NCBI GenBank assembly: GCA_021325095.1
Contig: JAJPHV010000009.1
Span: forward strand, 1-43,493
Direction: 5' to 3'
From: Chloroflexota bacterium
GTDB taxonomy: Bacteria > Chloroflexota > Anaerolineae > Aggregatilineales > UBA2796
Length of the DNA: 43,493 nucleotides
In this document: positions 24,941-32,217 of the stretch, piece after piece
Position numbering within the stretch: the first letter of the stretch is position 1
How the letters are laid out: each line of letters starts with the position of its first letter
Made by a program: the position numbers and the translations under genes
Notes under the pieces: generated by a model
Database searches by the model: none
What the model was told of the DNA's origin: nothing
What the model saw: only the letters and a program-made list of their open reading frames with translations

Positions 24941-25680
24941 ATGATTGCTTCACAAAACCTTCTGAGACCGGAGTGCAAGCGATGTCTCCCGAATACGCGA
25001 TTGAGCGCGTCGAGATGGTCTTTAAGCCTGTGTTGGATAAAATGGCGCGCCCTGGTCAGGCTGCCGGGCACACTCGTTCTGATGGTCAGCGGGCTGGCAA
25101 TGGCTGCCATTTACTATTTCGGCTTCGCCCGGCGCTACAGCCTTGCCCAATACGGTGACAGGACAGGCCCTTTCAGACGATTGCCTCTTTGAACAATTTG
25201 TCGGCCAGCGGCGCGTTTCTGTATGTTTTTGGGTTTGTCGCGCTGTTCGGCCTGTACTGGCTCGGTTTGCGCCGGGGCCTGCGCGCGCCCACCCAGGCGC
25301 ACTGGATCATCGTGGCAGGGTTTGCCGTCGTCTTCAGCCTGGCTCTGCTGCCCATGTACCCCGCCGATGCCGCCGACGTGTACGACTATGTGCTGCGTGG
25401 ACGGATGACGACCCTTTACGGGCTGAACCCGATGCGTGACCTGCCTACCCAGGCGCGCTTCGATCCGTTCTACGACTTCGCCTCGCTGCGTGAGTAGCCA
25501 TCGGCCTACGGGCCAGCCTGGGAAGTTCTGGCAGCGCTTGCCAGCCGGCTCGCAGGCGACGACAGAAATACGAATGTTATTGTCTTCAAGTTTGTGTCGG
25601 TTGTCGGCTATGGCCTAATTGGGCGGCTGATCGGCCTGACCCTGCGCAGGGTTGCGCCACGCCGCGTGCGCCAACGGCCA
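24941..25680 (+). pseudogene. Decayed GT-C membrane glycosyltransferase (polyprenyl-mannosyltransferase type)
   Basis: Fragments of one membrane protein are spread over frames. From ATG 24941 a first hydrophobic helix (TLVLMVSGLAMAAIYYFGFA) ends at a stop near 25190. The frame then shifts to one starting at 25189 with helices ALFGLYWLGLRRG and AGFAVVFSLALLPM. This is followed by the loop PADAADVYDYVLRGRMTTLYGLNPMRD, typical of GT-C glycosyltransferases that use polyprenyl-phosphate sugars. An in-frame TAG at 25495-25497 interrupts the loop. Beyond it PSAYGPAWEVLAALASRL continues the same family motif (usually PSVYGPLW). The rest of the gene, expected to be over 400 residues, is gone before the glnA promoter at 25691. 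Two lesions plus truncation argue for a pseudogene. Confidence 0.75.
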
Positions 25681-25690
25681 ATCAGCCGCC

Positions 25691-25718
25691 TTGCGCGGCG
25701 TTACATAAGCGCTACAAT
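25691..25718 (+). promoter_or_regulatory. Candidate promoter for the glutamine synthetase gene
   Basis: TTGCGC (25691-25696), a 16-base spacer and TACAAT (25713-25718). Transcription would start near 25725, giving a leader of about 35 bases. No known nitrogen-control site was recognised. Confidence 0.5.
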
Positions 25719-25759
25719 TGCCCGCCGTTTGATCCGCGACCAACACAGGACACAGCTTG

Positions 25760-27184
25760 ATGACTTCCGAAATACGAGACTTCCTCCAGATCCCCTACGA
25801 CCAGCTTGAAGAAATGAACCTGGAAGCCAAGGCGAAACGCCTGGCCCGCACACCCGCCGATCAGATTCGTGAGGAGCGAATGCGCTATCTCACCGACGAA
25901 AAGCGGATCAAGGCCGTCACGGTCTGCTTCTCCGACCTCGAAGGCCGTCTGCACATGCTCGACTACGACAAGAAATTCCTGCTCAAAGCGTCCGATAACC
26001 TGACGTTCGATGGCTCCTCGATTCGCGGTTTTTCGCAGCAAGCCGAGTCCGATTTGCGGCTGGCAATCGATTGGGCTGCTTTTTACTGGCTGCCCTCGGA
26101 CGTTTTCGGGCCGGGCAAAGTGCTGGTCTTTGGCGAGGTCCTGGAACGCGATGGGACGCCTTACCTGGCCGATATGCGTTCCCGTCTGAAACAGTACACC
26201 GAGTACCTGTATCAGAAAGAGCATATGGTCTGCCACGCCGCCAACGAAATTGAGGGCTTCCTGTTCAAAGGCAAGAATGCGGAGCAGCACTACTTCCAGA
26301 CCGGCCAGTTTGAATTCCTCAGCACAGGCGGCTATTACCATTCGCTGCCGGGCGATCCACTGCGCAGTTTTATCGACACCGCTGCCGAAGTGCAGCGCGC
26401 GATGGGCTTCGCCAACGAAAAGGATCACCCCGAGGTTGCGCCGTCGCAGTTTGAAATGAACTACGGCTATACCGAGGCGACCATTGCTGCCGATCAGGTG
26501 CTTCTGTACAAGCTGATCTGCCGCCAGGTTGCGCATCGCCTGGAAATGACGGCCAGTTTCCTGCCCAAGCCCGTGACCGGGGTGAATGGCAGCGGGATGC
26601 ACACCAACCTTTCCATTTCGCGCGATGGAACCAACACTTTCTACGATGCCAACGGTCAGGATGGGCTGTCGGAGTTTGGCTGGTTATTCCTGAACCGCAT
26701 CCTCTACAGCGCGCTGGATCTATGCCTGATCCTGAACTCAAGTGTCAACTCGTACCGCCGTCTCGATCCGCACTATGAAGCACCCAACCAGATCAAGGCG
26801 TCGCCCATAGACCGTGGCTCCATGATCCGCATCCCTCTGGGCAACTCCAAATCGGCGCGTGTCGAAGTGCGTTCTATTGCCCCCGACGCCAACCCCTACA
26901 TGACCATCTATGCCCTGCTCAGGACCGGTCTGGAAGGGCCGTTTACGCCGAAGAAATCGCGCCAGACTCCGGTGCTGCCGGACAACATCTACGATGCCAT
27001 TCAGCGCTTCGCCTCAAGCAAGTTGGTGGCCGACCTTCTGTGCCGGGAAGTGCAAGAGAAATACGTGGCTGTGAAGCTGGCCTCAGCGGATCGTTGCCCG
27101 CGACAACTCGGCAATCGCATCAAGCGCGCCGAGGTGCAATTCCATCACGAGGTGACCAATCAGTACCTCTGGAGCCAGTTCTAA
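25760..27184 (+). CDS. glnA: Glutamine synthetase, type I-like, divergent
   Basis: 474 residues, the type I length. Expected reaction: ATP-dependent amidation of glutamate with ammonia. Residues 50-135 match the N-terminal beta-grasp (KAVTVCFSDLEGRLH; FDGSSIRGF at 83-91). Metal-site residues follow: Glu163 and Glu165 (NEIEGFLF), Glu225 (EVAPSQFE) and Glu232. His281 lies in NGSGMHTNLS and the ATP/Glu-binding segment RVEVRSIAPDANPY is at 367-380. The adenylylation-loop motif NLYxLP was not found, so control by adenylylation is doubtful. Several positions depart from standard GlnA (SQFEMNYG for GQHEI), so a related role cannot be excluded. ATG 25760 follows AGGA at about 9 bases. The gene has its own promoter candidate and a hairpin after the stop. 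Confidence 0.88.
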   Translation: MTSEIRDFLQIPYDQLEEMNLEAKAKRLARTPADQIREERMRYLTDEKRIKAVTVCFSDLEGRLHMLDYDKKFLLKASDNLTFDGSSIRGFSQQAESDLRLAIDWAAFYWLPSDVFGPGKVLVFGEVLERDGTPYLADMRSRLKQYTEYLYQKEHMVCHAANEIEGFLFKGKNAEQHYFQTGQFEFLSTGGYYHSLPGDPLRSFIDTAAEVQRAMGFANEKDHPEVAPSQFEMNYGYTEATIAADQVLLYKLICRQVAHRLEMTASFLPKPVTGVNGSGMHTNLSISRDGTNTFYDANGQDGLSEFGWLFLNRILYSALDLCLILNSSVNSYRRLDPHYEAPNQIKASPIDRGSMIRIPLGNSKSARVEVRSIAPDANPYMTIYALLRTGLEGPFTPKKSRQTPVLPDNIYDAIQRFASSKLVADLLCREVQEKYVAVKLASADRCPRQLGNRIKRAEVQFHHEVTNQYLWSQF

Positions 27185-27209
27185 ATCCCCGACATACGGT
27201 TAGAGCCAG

Positions 27210-27235
27210 GCTTCCGAACTGGTCAGTTCGGAAGC
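27210..27235 (+). terminator. Perfect 12-bp hairpin after glnA
   Basis: GCTTCCGAACTG (27210-27221) pairs fully with CAGTTCGGAAGC (27224-27235), leaving a 2-base centre. It lies 25 bases after the glutamine synthetase stop. Only a weak T run (CTCTTTCC) comes later, so it may end transcription inefficiently or protect the mRNA end. Confidence 0.55.
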
Positions 27236-27304
27236 TGTAGCCCTGACCTCTTTCCTTGTCGCCTCGGTTGAGCGGCCTGTGACCACCCGGATATTAACAA
27301 TATA

Positions 27305-27334
27305 TTGACAATTGGATCGGGAACGGAGTACGAT
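27305..27334 (+). promoter_or_regulatory. Candidate promoter for the FHA gene
   Basis: A perfect TTGACA (27305-27310), an 18-base spacer and TACGAT (27329-27334). The surrounding stretch is locally AT-rich. Transcription would start near 27341, about 60 bases before ATG 27403. Confidence 0.55.
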
Positions 27335-27402
27335 CTCGCTGTAGGTTTAGCAGATCGTGAACCGTGAACAGATGACTCGCCGGGCATTCATTGAGGAACA
27401 GC

Positions 27403-28215
27403 ATGTCAGATACAACCGCCCACACTTCCGATCCATCGACCCAGCCCTCCAAGCGTCCACCCGGGCGCAACCTGCATTTGGGCAGGCTGACATCGGATGC
27501 GGTGGCTCTCTACATCGGAGACGTACCTGAACCGGTCATCCTGAACGTGGCGCGCGAAGCGATCCTGGGGCGCTACTCTCCCAATAACCCGATCCAACCC
27601 GCGCTCGACCTGACCCGCTACGATGCTTACAAACGCGGTGTTTCGCGCCTTCACGCCACGCTGCACCGCACCGACACCAACGATTTTATGGTGTCGGATC
27701 GGGCCAGTGGCAATGGAACCTATTTGAATGGCAGACGCCTGGAGCCGTTTAAGGCAGCGCGGCTGGCTTCCGGGGATCGCATCCGGCTGGCACAACTTGA
27801 GCTGGAAATCTACTTCGGCCCGGAAGAGATCGCGGCGGGCAGCGAGGCCCAGGCTCCATCTACCTCGTCCGCTGCGGAAGTGCCGCCTACCCCGGCTGAA
27901 CCAGCCAGCCCGCCCGATACCGTCCCTGTCGGCGCACTCAAGCCGCCAGTTACCGAAGCGCCTAAGAGTGCTCCGACGCATTTTCAGGGGGCGGTCAAGC
28001 TCGACCCGCAGCACGTGTTCAGCCAGATGGGCCTGCTTGACGAACGGGTATTGCAGCAATTGACTGCCATGAAGGATGCGAACGTTGGGTTAGTTCTCAA
28101 GATCGAGGCCCAGACGGCCAGCGGGTTTGATGCGGCCACCATCCGCTGGCTCGCGGCACTGTGTGAGGAGCTTAAGTTCAGCAACGCGACGTTTGATAAC
28201 GAGAAACAGGGCTGA
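27403..28215 (+). CDS. FHA-domain protein
   Basis: 270 residues. The forkhead-associated domain (about 45-135) binds phosphothreonine peptides. The key residues are present: Arg57 (ILGRYS), Ser81-Arg82 and His84 (VSRLHATL), and Asn104-Gly105-Thr106 with Asn109 (SGNGTYLNG). An Ala/Pro/Ser linker (140-195) leads to a C-terminal helical segment (VFSQMGLLDERVLQQLTAMKD; AATIRWLAALCEELKFSN) of unknown type. A Ser/Thr kinase is the expected partner but none is encoded in the window. ATG 27403 is preceded by GAGGAAC. Cytoplasmic; probably a signalling adaptor. Confidence 0.9.
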   Translation: MSDTTAHTSDPSTQPSKRPPGRNLHLGRLTSDAVALYIGDVPEPVILNVAREAILGRYSPNNPIQPALDLTRYDAYKRGVSRLHATLHRTDTNDFMVSDRASGNGTYLNGRRLEPFKAARLASGDRIRLAQLELEIYFGPEEIAAGSEAQAPSTSSAAEVPPTPAEPASPPDTVPVGALKPPVTEAPKSAPTHFQGAVKLDPQHVFSQMGLLDERVLQQLTAMKDANVGLVLKIEAQTASGFDAATIRWLAALCEELKFSNATFDNEKQG

Positions 28216-28293
28216 ACAGCCGCCTGCTCACTTTGCTGCATAGAACCCCTATTGTGCATTTTACTATCAGTCGGCCTGAGTGTTTTTTTAACC

Positions 28294-28320
28294 TTGTGCT
28301 GGAACAGACTGTGATAGAAT
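28294..28320 (+). promoter_or_regulatory. Possible promoter for the CBM48 gene
   Basis: TTGTGC (28294-28299), a short 15-base spacer and TAGAAT (28315-28320), 44 bases before ATG 28365. A run of seven T lies just upstream at 28283-28289 and may belong to the end of the FHA transcript. Confidence 0.35.
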
Positions 28321-28364
28321 AAGGGCGGACTGGCTGCGTTAACACTCCACGACGGAAGGTACTC

Positions 28365-28667
28365 ATGTTCAAGAAGAAGTTTCTGAAGACAAAGTGCAAA
28401 GTGACCTTTGAACTGCCGCAAGGCATTGAAGGCGCTGAGACCGTGTATCTCGTAGGCGATTTCAATAACTGGGACGAGCACGCCACGCCGATGGAGAAGA
28501 AGAAGGGCCGCTTCACTGTCACGCTTGACCTGGAACCCAACCGCGAATACCAGTACCGCTATCTGGTCAATGGGCAGTGGCATAACGACTGGGAAGCTGA
28601 CAAGTACGTGCAAAACCCTTTCAGCGGCGATAACTCGGTTGTCACGACCTATGTACCGGGCCAGTAA
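28365..28667 (+). CDS. Stand-alone CBM48 (isoamylase N-terminal-like) protein
   Basis: 100 residues forming one early-set beta-sandwich as found at the N-terminus of glycogen branching and debranching enzymes and in AMPK beta. Motifs are CKVTFELPQ, then VYLVGDFNNWDEHATPMEKK, then FTVTLDLEPNREYQYRYLVNG, then WHNDWEADKYVQNPFSGDNS. The GDFNNWD turn and the Trp and Lys positions suggest binding of alpha-glucan. No catalytic domain follows. A role in glycogen sensing or as a small adaptor is inferred. The gene is a single unit with its own possible promoter and a strong terminator. Confidence 0.9.
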   Translation: MFKKKFLKTKCKVTFELPQGIEGAETVYLVGDFNNWDEHATPMEKKKGRFTVTLDLEPNREYQYRYLVNGQWHNDWEADKYVQNPFSGDNSVVTTYVPGQ

Positions 28668-28709
28668 TCGGTAATACATTCAACACATACATTTTTCCCA
28701 TGAATCACA

Positions 28710-28737
28710 AAAAGCCCCGGTGCTGGCCGGGGCTTTT
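28710..28737 (+). terminator. Rho-independent terminator after the CBM48 gene
   Basis: GCCCCGG (28714-28720) pairs with CCGGGGC (28727-28733) around loop TGCTGG. The stem is flanked by AAAA and TTTT, so it can work in either direction. Confidence 0.85.
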
Positions 28738-28849
28738 CATTTCGTTCCATCCTTTGTCGTGCTGCACAGGGTGTTCTGCCTGAGTCACTGATGGCGAACT
28801 TGTGGGATAAACTCGACTTCGCTGCGGGCCTTTCAACGAAAAGGAAGAA

Positions 28850-30997
28850 ATGGCAATGCCGATTCCTGACGACTATGTGGAGCGGGTCTACGCCGGAGTG
28901 CTGGGCAAGATCATCGGCGTATACCTCGGGCGCCCCTTTGAAGGCTGGACCTACGAACGCATCACGCACGAGCTTGGAGAGATCACCTACTTTGTCAACG
29001 AGCAGCTTGGCGTTCCCTTGATCGTGACCGATGATGACATTTCTGGCACCTTCACCTTTCTGCGCGCGCTGCCCGACTACGGCAACCGCCGCGACCTGAC
29101 CCCTGCGCAGATCGGGCAAACGTGGCTGAATTACATCATCGAACGCCGCTCGATTCTGTGGTGGGGCGGGCGGGGCAATTCCACCGAGCATACCGCATAT
29201 CTGAACCTGAAAGAAGGCATCCCTGCGCCTCGCAGCGGTTCAATTGCGCAAAACGGCAAAGTCGTTGCCCAGCAGATCGGCGCCCAGATCTTTATCGATG
29301 GCTGGGCGATGGTCGCGCCGGGCGACCCCGAACTGGCCGCCGATCTGGCCTGCCGGGCGGGGAGCGTCAGCCATGATGGTGAAGCGCTCTACGGTGCGCA
29401 GGTCATTGCGGCAATGGAGGCGCAGGCTTTTGTCGAACCGGACATCGATAAGCTGATCGATACCGCGGTAAGGTTCATCCCCAACGATTCCATCATCTAC
29501 CGCATGATCGCCGACATTCGCAACTGGCACAGCCGTGACAAAGATTGGCGCAAGACCCGCGAGCGGATCGCAGCCGAATACGGTTACGACAAATATGGCG
29601 GCAATTGCCACATAGTTCCCAATCATGGCCTGATCATCTTGGCGCTGTTGTACGGCGAAGACAATTTCCAGAAATCGCTGATGATCGCCAACACCAGCGG
29701 CTGGGACACCGACTGCAATTCCGGCAACGTTGGCTGCCTGATGGGTATCAAGAATGGCCTGGATGGTCTGGCCGATGGGCCGGACTTCCGCGGTGTGGTC
29801 GCTGACCGCCTGTACTTGCCAACGGCGGATGGTGGCCGAGCCATCAGTGATGCGGTGGCTGAAACTTTTCACATTGTGAATATCGGGCGTAGCCTGTCCG
29901 GCCTGGAACCGCTGCATCCCAAAGGCGATGCACGCTTTCATTTTGATCTACCCGGCTCGGTTCAGGGCTTCCAACCGGACGAGAGCGTTGAGGCCAGGGG
30001 GACAGCCAGCGTGGAGAACGTGGACGGTCACAGCCGCCGGGGAGCGCGCAGCCTGGCAATCCGCTACGGAGGTGTGGCTACCGGGCGCACCGCGCGTGTC
30101 GCAACGCCGACCTTCGTGCCGTCCGAAGCCGTTGCCGTTTATTTTGAACAGCGCGGCTACCGGTTGATCTGTTCGCCAACGCTCTATTCGGGTCAGATGG
30201 TCGAGGCGGGCCTCGCTGCCGCAGTTGAAAATCGGACGGCTGTAGCCTGTAATCTTTATGTGCGCGTATACGGTGAAAAAGATCAGAAAGTCATCCTGCG
30301 CGGCCCACAGGTGGAACTCAATCCCGGTGCGGAAACGGTGCTGACTTGGCAGATGCCGGATACGGATGGCGCGCCAATCGCGGAGGTGGGGCTGGAAATC
30401 ACCAGCGCCCGCCGTGCCGATGGCACGCTCTATCTGGATTACCTCACCTGGAACGGTGCTCCCCGAGTCACCTTCCATCGCCCAAAGCAGCGCAGCTTGA
30501 TGTGGCGGCGCGCCTGGGTCAATGCCCTGGATCACGAAGATCGAGTCGATTATGGCGACTGGTATCCTGAAATGTTCCGCCTGTTGCAGAACCGAGGCAG
30601 AGGCCTGTTGATTCAAGGTACACGCGAATGGACAGACTATCAGGTGAGTGCATTGCTTGCCCCACATCTGTGCAAGGCAACGGGCCTTGCAGCGCGTGTA
30701 CAGGGGATGCAGCGGTACTACGCCCTGCTGCTCTGCACCGATTCCACCGTGCGCCTGGTGAAAGTCCTGGACGGCGAGATCGCGCTGGCAGAAAAACACT
30801 TCCCCTGGGAGTTTGGCACAGTCTACGATCTGGGTCTTCAGGTTCAGGGCCGCCGTCTGGTCGCCAGCGTAAACGGCCAGACGATCTTTGACCTTGAGGA
30901 CAGAGAAAATACGCTCACCGGCGGCGCTATCGCCCTGATCTGTGAAGAAGGACGGGTGGGCTGCGAACAGGTTGCCGTGCAGCCCACCACCCTGTGA
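28850..30997 (+). CDS. ADP-ribosylglycohydrolase-like protein with C-terminal lectin-like domains
   Basis: 715 residues. The first 350 follow the ADP-ribosylglycohydrolase fold: AGVLGKIIGVYLGRPFEGW near 15, metal residues Asp61-63 (VTDDDISGTF), ASV-like CRAGSVSHDGEALYGA at 168-183 and Asp286/Asp288 in GWDTDCNSGNVG. The classic GGDTD is GWDTD here, a feature of family members thought to act on other N-glycosidic substrates. Residues 375-560 form beta-sandwich material, and 575-715 look like a concanavalin-type or DUF1080-like domain (YYALLLCTDSTVRLVKV; GTVYDLGLQVQGRRLVASVNG). No signal peptide is seen. The whole resembles large sugar-linked hydrolases rather than toxin-reversing enzymes. AAGGAAG precedes ATG 28850; ATG 28856 is an alternative start. 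Confidence 0.82.
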   Translation: MAMPIPDDYVERVYAGVLGKIIGVYLGRPFEGWTYERITHELGEITYFVNEQLGVPLIVTDDDISGTFTFLRALPDYGNRRDLTPAQIGQTWLNYIIERRSILWWGGRGNSTEHTAYLNLKEGIPAPRSGSIAQNGKVVAQQIGAQIFIDGWAMVAPGDPELAADLACRAGSVSHDGEALYGAQVIAAMEAQAFVEPDIDKLIDTAVRFIPNDSIIYRMIADIRNWHSRDKDWRKTRERIAAEYGYDKYGGNCHIVPNHGLIILALLYGEDNFQKSLMIANTSGWDTDCNSGNVGCLMGIKNGLDGLADGPDFRGVVADRLYLPTADGGRAISDAVAETFHIVNIGRSLSGLEPLHPKGDARFHFDLPGSVQGFQPDESVEARGTASVENVDGHSRRGARSLAIRYGGVATGRTARVATPTFVPSEAVAVYFEQRGYRLICSPTLYSGQMVEAGLAAAVENRTAVACNLYVRVYGEKDQKVILRGPQVELNPGAETVLTWQMPDTDGAPIAEVGLEITSARRADGTLYLDYLTWNGAPRVTFHRPKQRSLMWRRAWVNALDHEDRVDYGDWYPEMFRLLQNRGRGLLIQGTREWTDYQVSALLAPHLCKATGLAARVQGMQRYYALLLCTDSTVRLVKVLDGEIALAEKHFPWEFGTVYDLGLQVQGRRLVASVNGQTIFDLEDRENTLTGGAIALICEEGRVGCEQVAVQPTTL

Positions 30998-31035
30998 GGT
31001 AAAGATAGGGCTGGATCAGATTAACGAGAATCATC

Positions 31036-31967
31036 TGCTGTGTTGCAAACATAGGTAGCGAACGAGAGACGGTCAGACATGGATGTCATAGACCAGGGCC
31101 TGGATAATCGGCTGGCGGTTTTGCAGGCTGCGCCGACGGGAGCGAATAGCGTCGCCGAACTTGCGTTTGATGACCGAGTTGACGGTTTCGGTTTTCCAGC
31201 GCTGCCCCTGCACGCCATCCAGGGGCGCTGCCGAGACCCAATCCGCGCCGGGCATTGCGCGCTGGGGCAATCAGATTACCGCCGCGTCGGATGGGCGGGA
31301 TCACATCGCCAGCCTGAAGCGTTTGGCCGTCGAAGCCCGCAGCGGCCAGCATCACCCAGGCTCGGCGTTTGCCAACGTACCGCCCATGGCGCCGGGCATC
31401 ACGGCGCAGGCCACTCAAGAAGGACGCATCGTTGCCCGGCCCACGTCCCGTCCGCCAGGCCAGGATGAATTGCGTCTGTGTACCCACTGCAGACGCCCCT
31501 TTGAGGAAGTCTCGGAAGCGCCGTCCGCTCCGGGTCTGGTAGTAGGCGCTGGCCTGCGACGGCGAAAAGCCCGTCGAGTCCGAGGCAATGACCGCTTCTG
31601 CGACGGCCAACTCACGCCGCAAGGTGTCCTTCAGCGTCTCGAAGTCAATCATCCCCAACTTCTTGTCCGTGCGCGACAGCGTGCTGTGGTCGGGCACGCG
31701 CGGCCAGTCCAGTACTTGGCACACCGCCTCGCTCGCCAACAGGAATTCTTCCATATCCCGATAGCTCACGTCCAGATAAAACGTCATCAGCACACACGCC
31801 GCCAACTGCGGCAGCGTGAAGGGATGCGGACTCTTTGGGGGCGAGTAGCGCGGCAAGGCCTGTTGGGTCAAGCCATTGGCGATCCGCGCCACCTTGACGT
31901 ATCGGCTTTCTCGTTTCTTGCTCATGCCTGTCATCTATCATGCTTTTCCCATCTTTGCAACACCGCA
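31036..31967 (-). mobile_element. 932-bp IS5/IS4-like insertion sequence with 17-bp terminal inverted repeats
   Basis: The ends are TGCTGTGTTGCAAACAT (31036-31052) and, inverted, TGCGGTGTTGCAAAGAT (31967-31951), matching at 15 of 17 positions. Between them lies one frameshifted DDE transposase gene on the minus strand. I could not see a clear target-site duplication outside the repeats. The element sits between the ADP-ribosylglycohydrolase-like gene and the helicase operon. Confidence 0.8.
31073..31934 (-). pseudogene. DDE transposase of the insertion sequence, frameshifted
   Basis: The N-terminal two thirds run in one frame from ATG 31934. They include an IS5-type helical region (TLPQLAACVLMTFYLDVSYR; DHSTLSRTDKKLG), the first catalytic Asp in AVIASDSTGFS and a second in AAAGFDGQTL. 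Around 31240-31270 the frame changes. The expected C-terminal part with catalytic Glu, GQRWKTETVNSVIKRKFGD, is read in another frame and ends at 31073. In the original frame the protein runs on as Arg-rich nonsense to about 31086. The full product would have about 287 residues. One shift most likely inactivates it; no slippery heptamer typical of programmed frameshifting was seen. Confidence 0.82.
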
Positions 31968-32217
31968 AGGTGGAGTCATTCATTTTTGAGATGAATCTGG
32001 AGGTCAAGTGACTTACAGTTTTGCGAAGCAGGGGTTAAGATATTATCGGGGAAAAACGTTCTAGGACGAATGTTCCGCCGTATCCCAGTGTATGCAACAC
32101 ACTGGCTATTGGGACCAGGTGAGCTACACCGGAAAACAGACGGTTAGTTCACGTCTCGTAGAAACACTCACAGTACATCCGATCCGTGTATCGTCGCTTA
32201 TAGGAGTTAGTGTTACA

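Noticed and set aside
25495..25497. TAG in the glycosyltransferase remnant as a recoded amino acid
   Set aside because: The same gene also has a frameshift and lacks most of its length, so ordinary decay explains the stop.
25712..26602. A 296-codon minus-strand frame opposite glutamine synthetase
   Set aside because: It is a mirror of conserved GS codons and has no motifs or ribosome site.
27360..27402. A small upstream peptide before the FHA gene
   Set aside because: An in-frame TTG at 27391 only adds four residues; GAGGAAC is best spaced for ATG 27403.
32092..32217. A longer N-terminus for the large helicase starting at 32092
   Set aside because: No ribosome site is seen there and the added 42 residues look random. 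GTG 32218 follows AGGAG and begins a plausible helical N-terminus.
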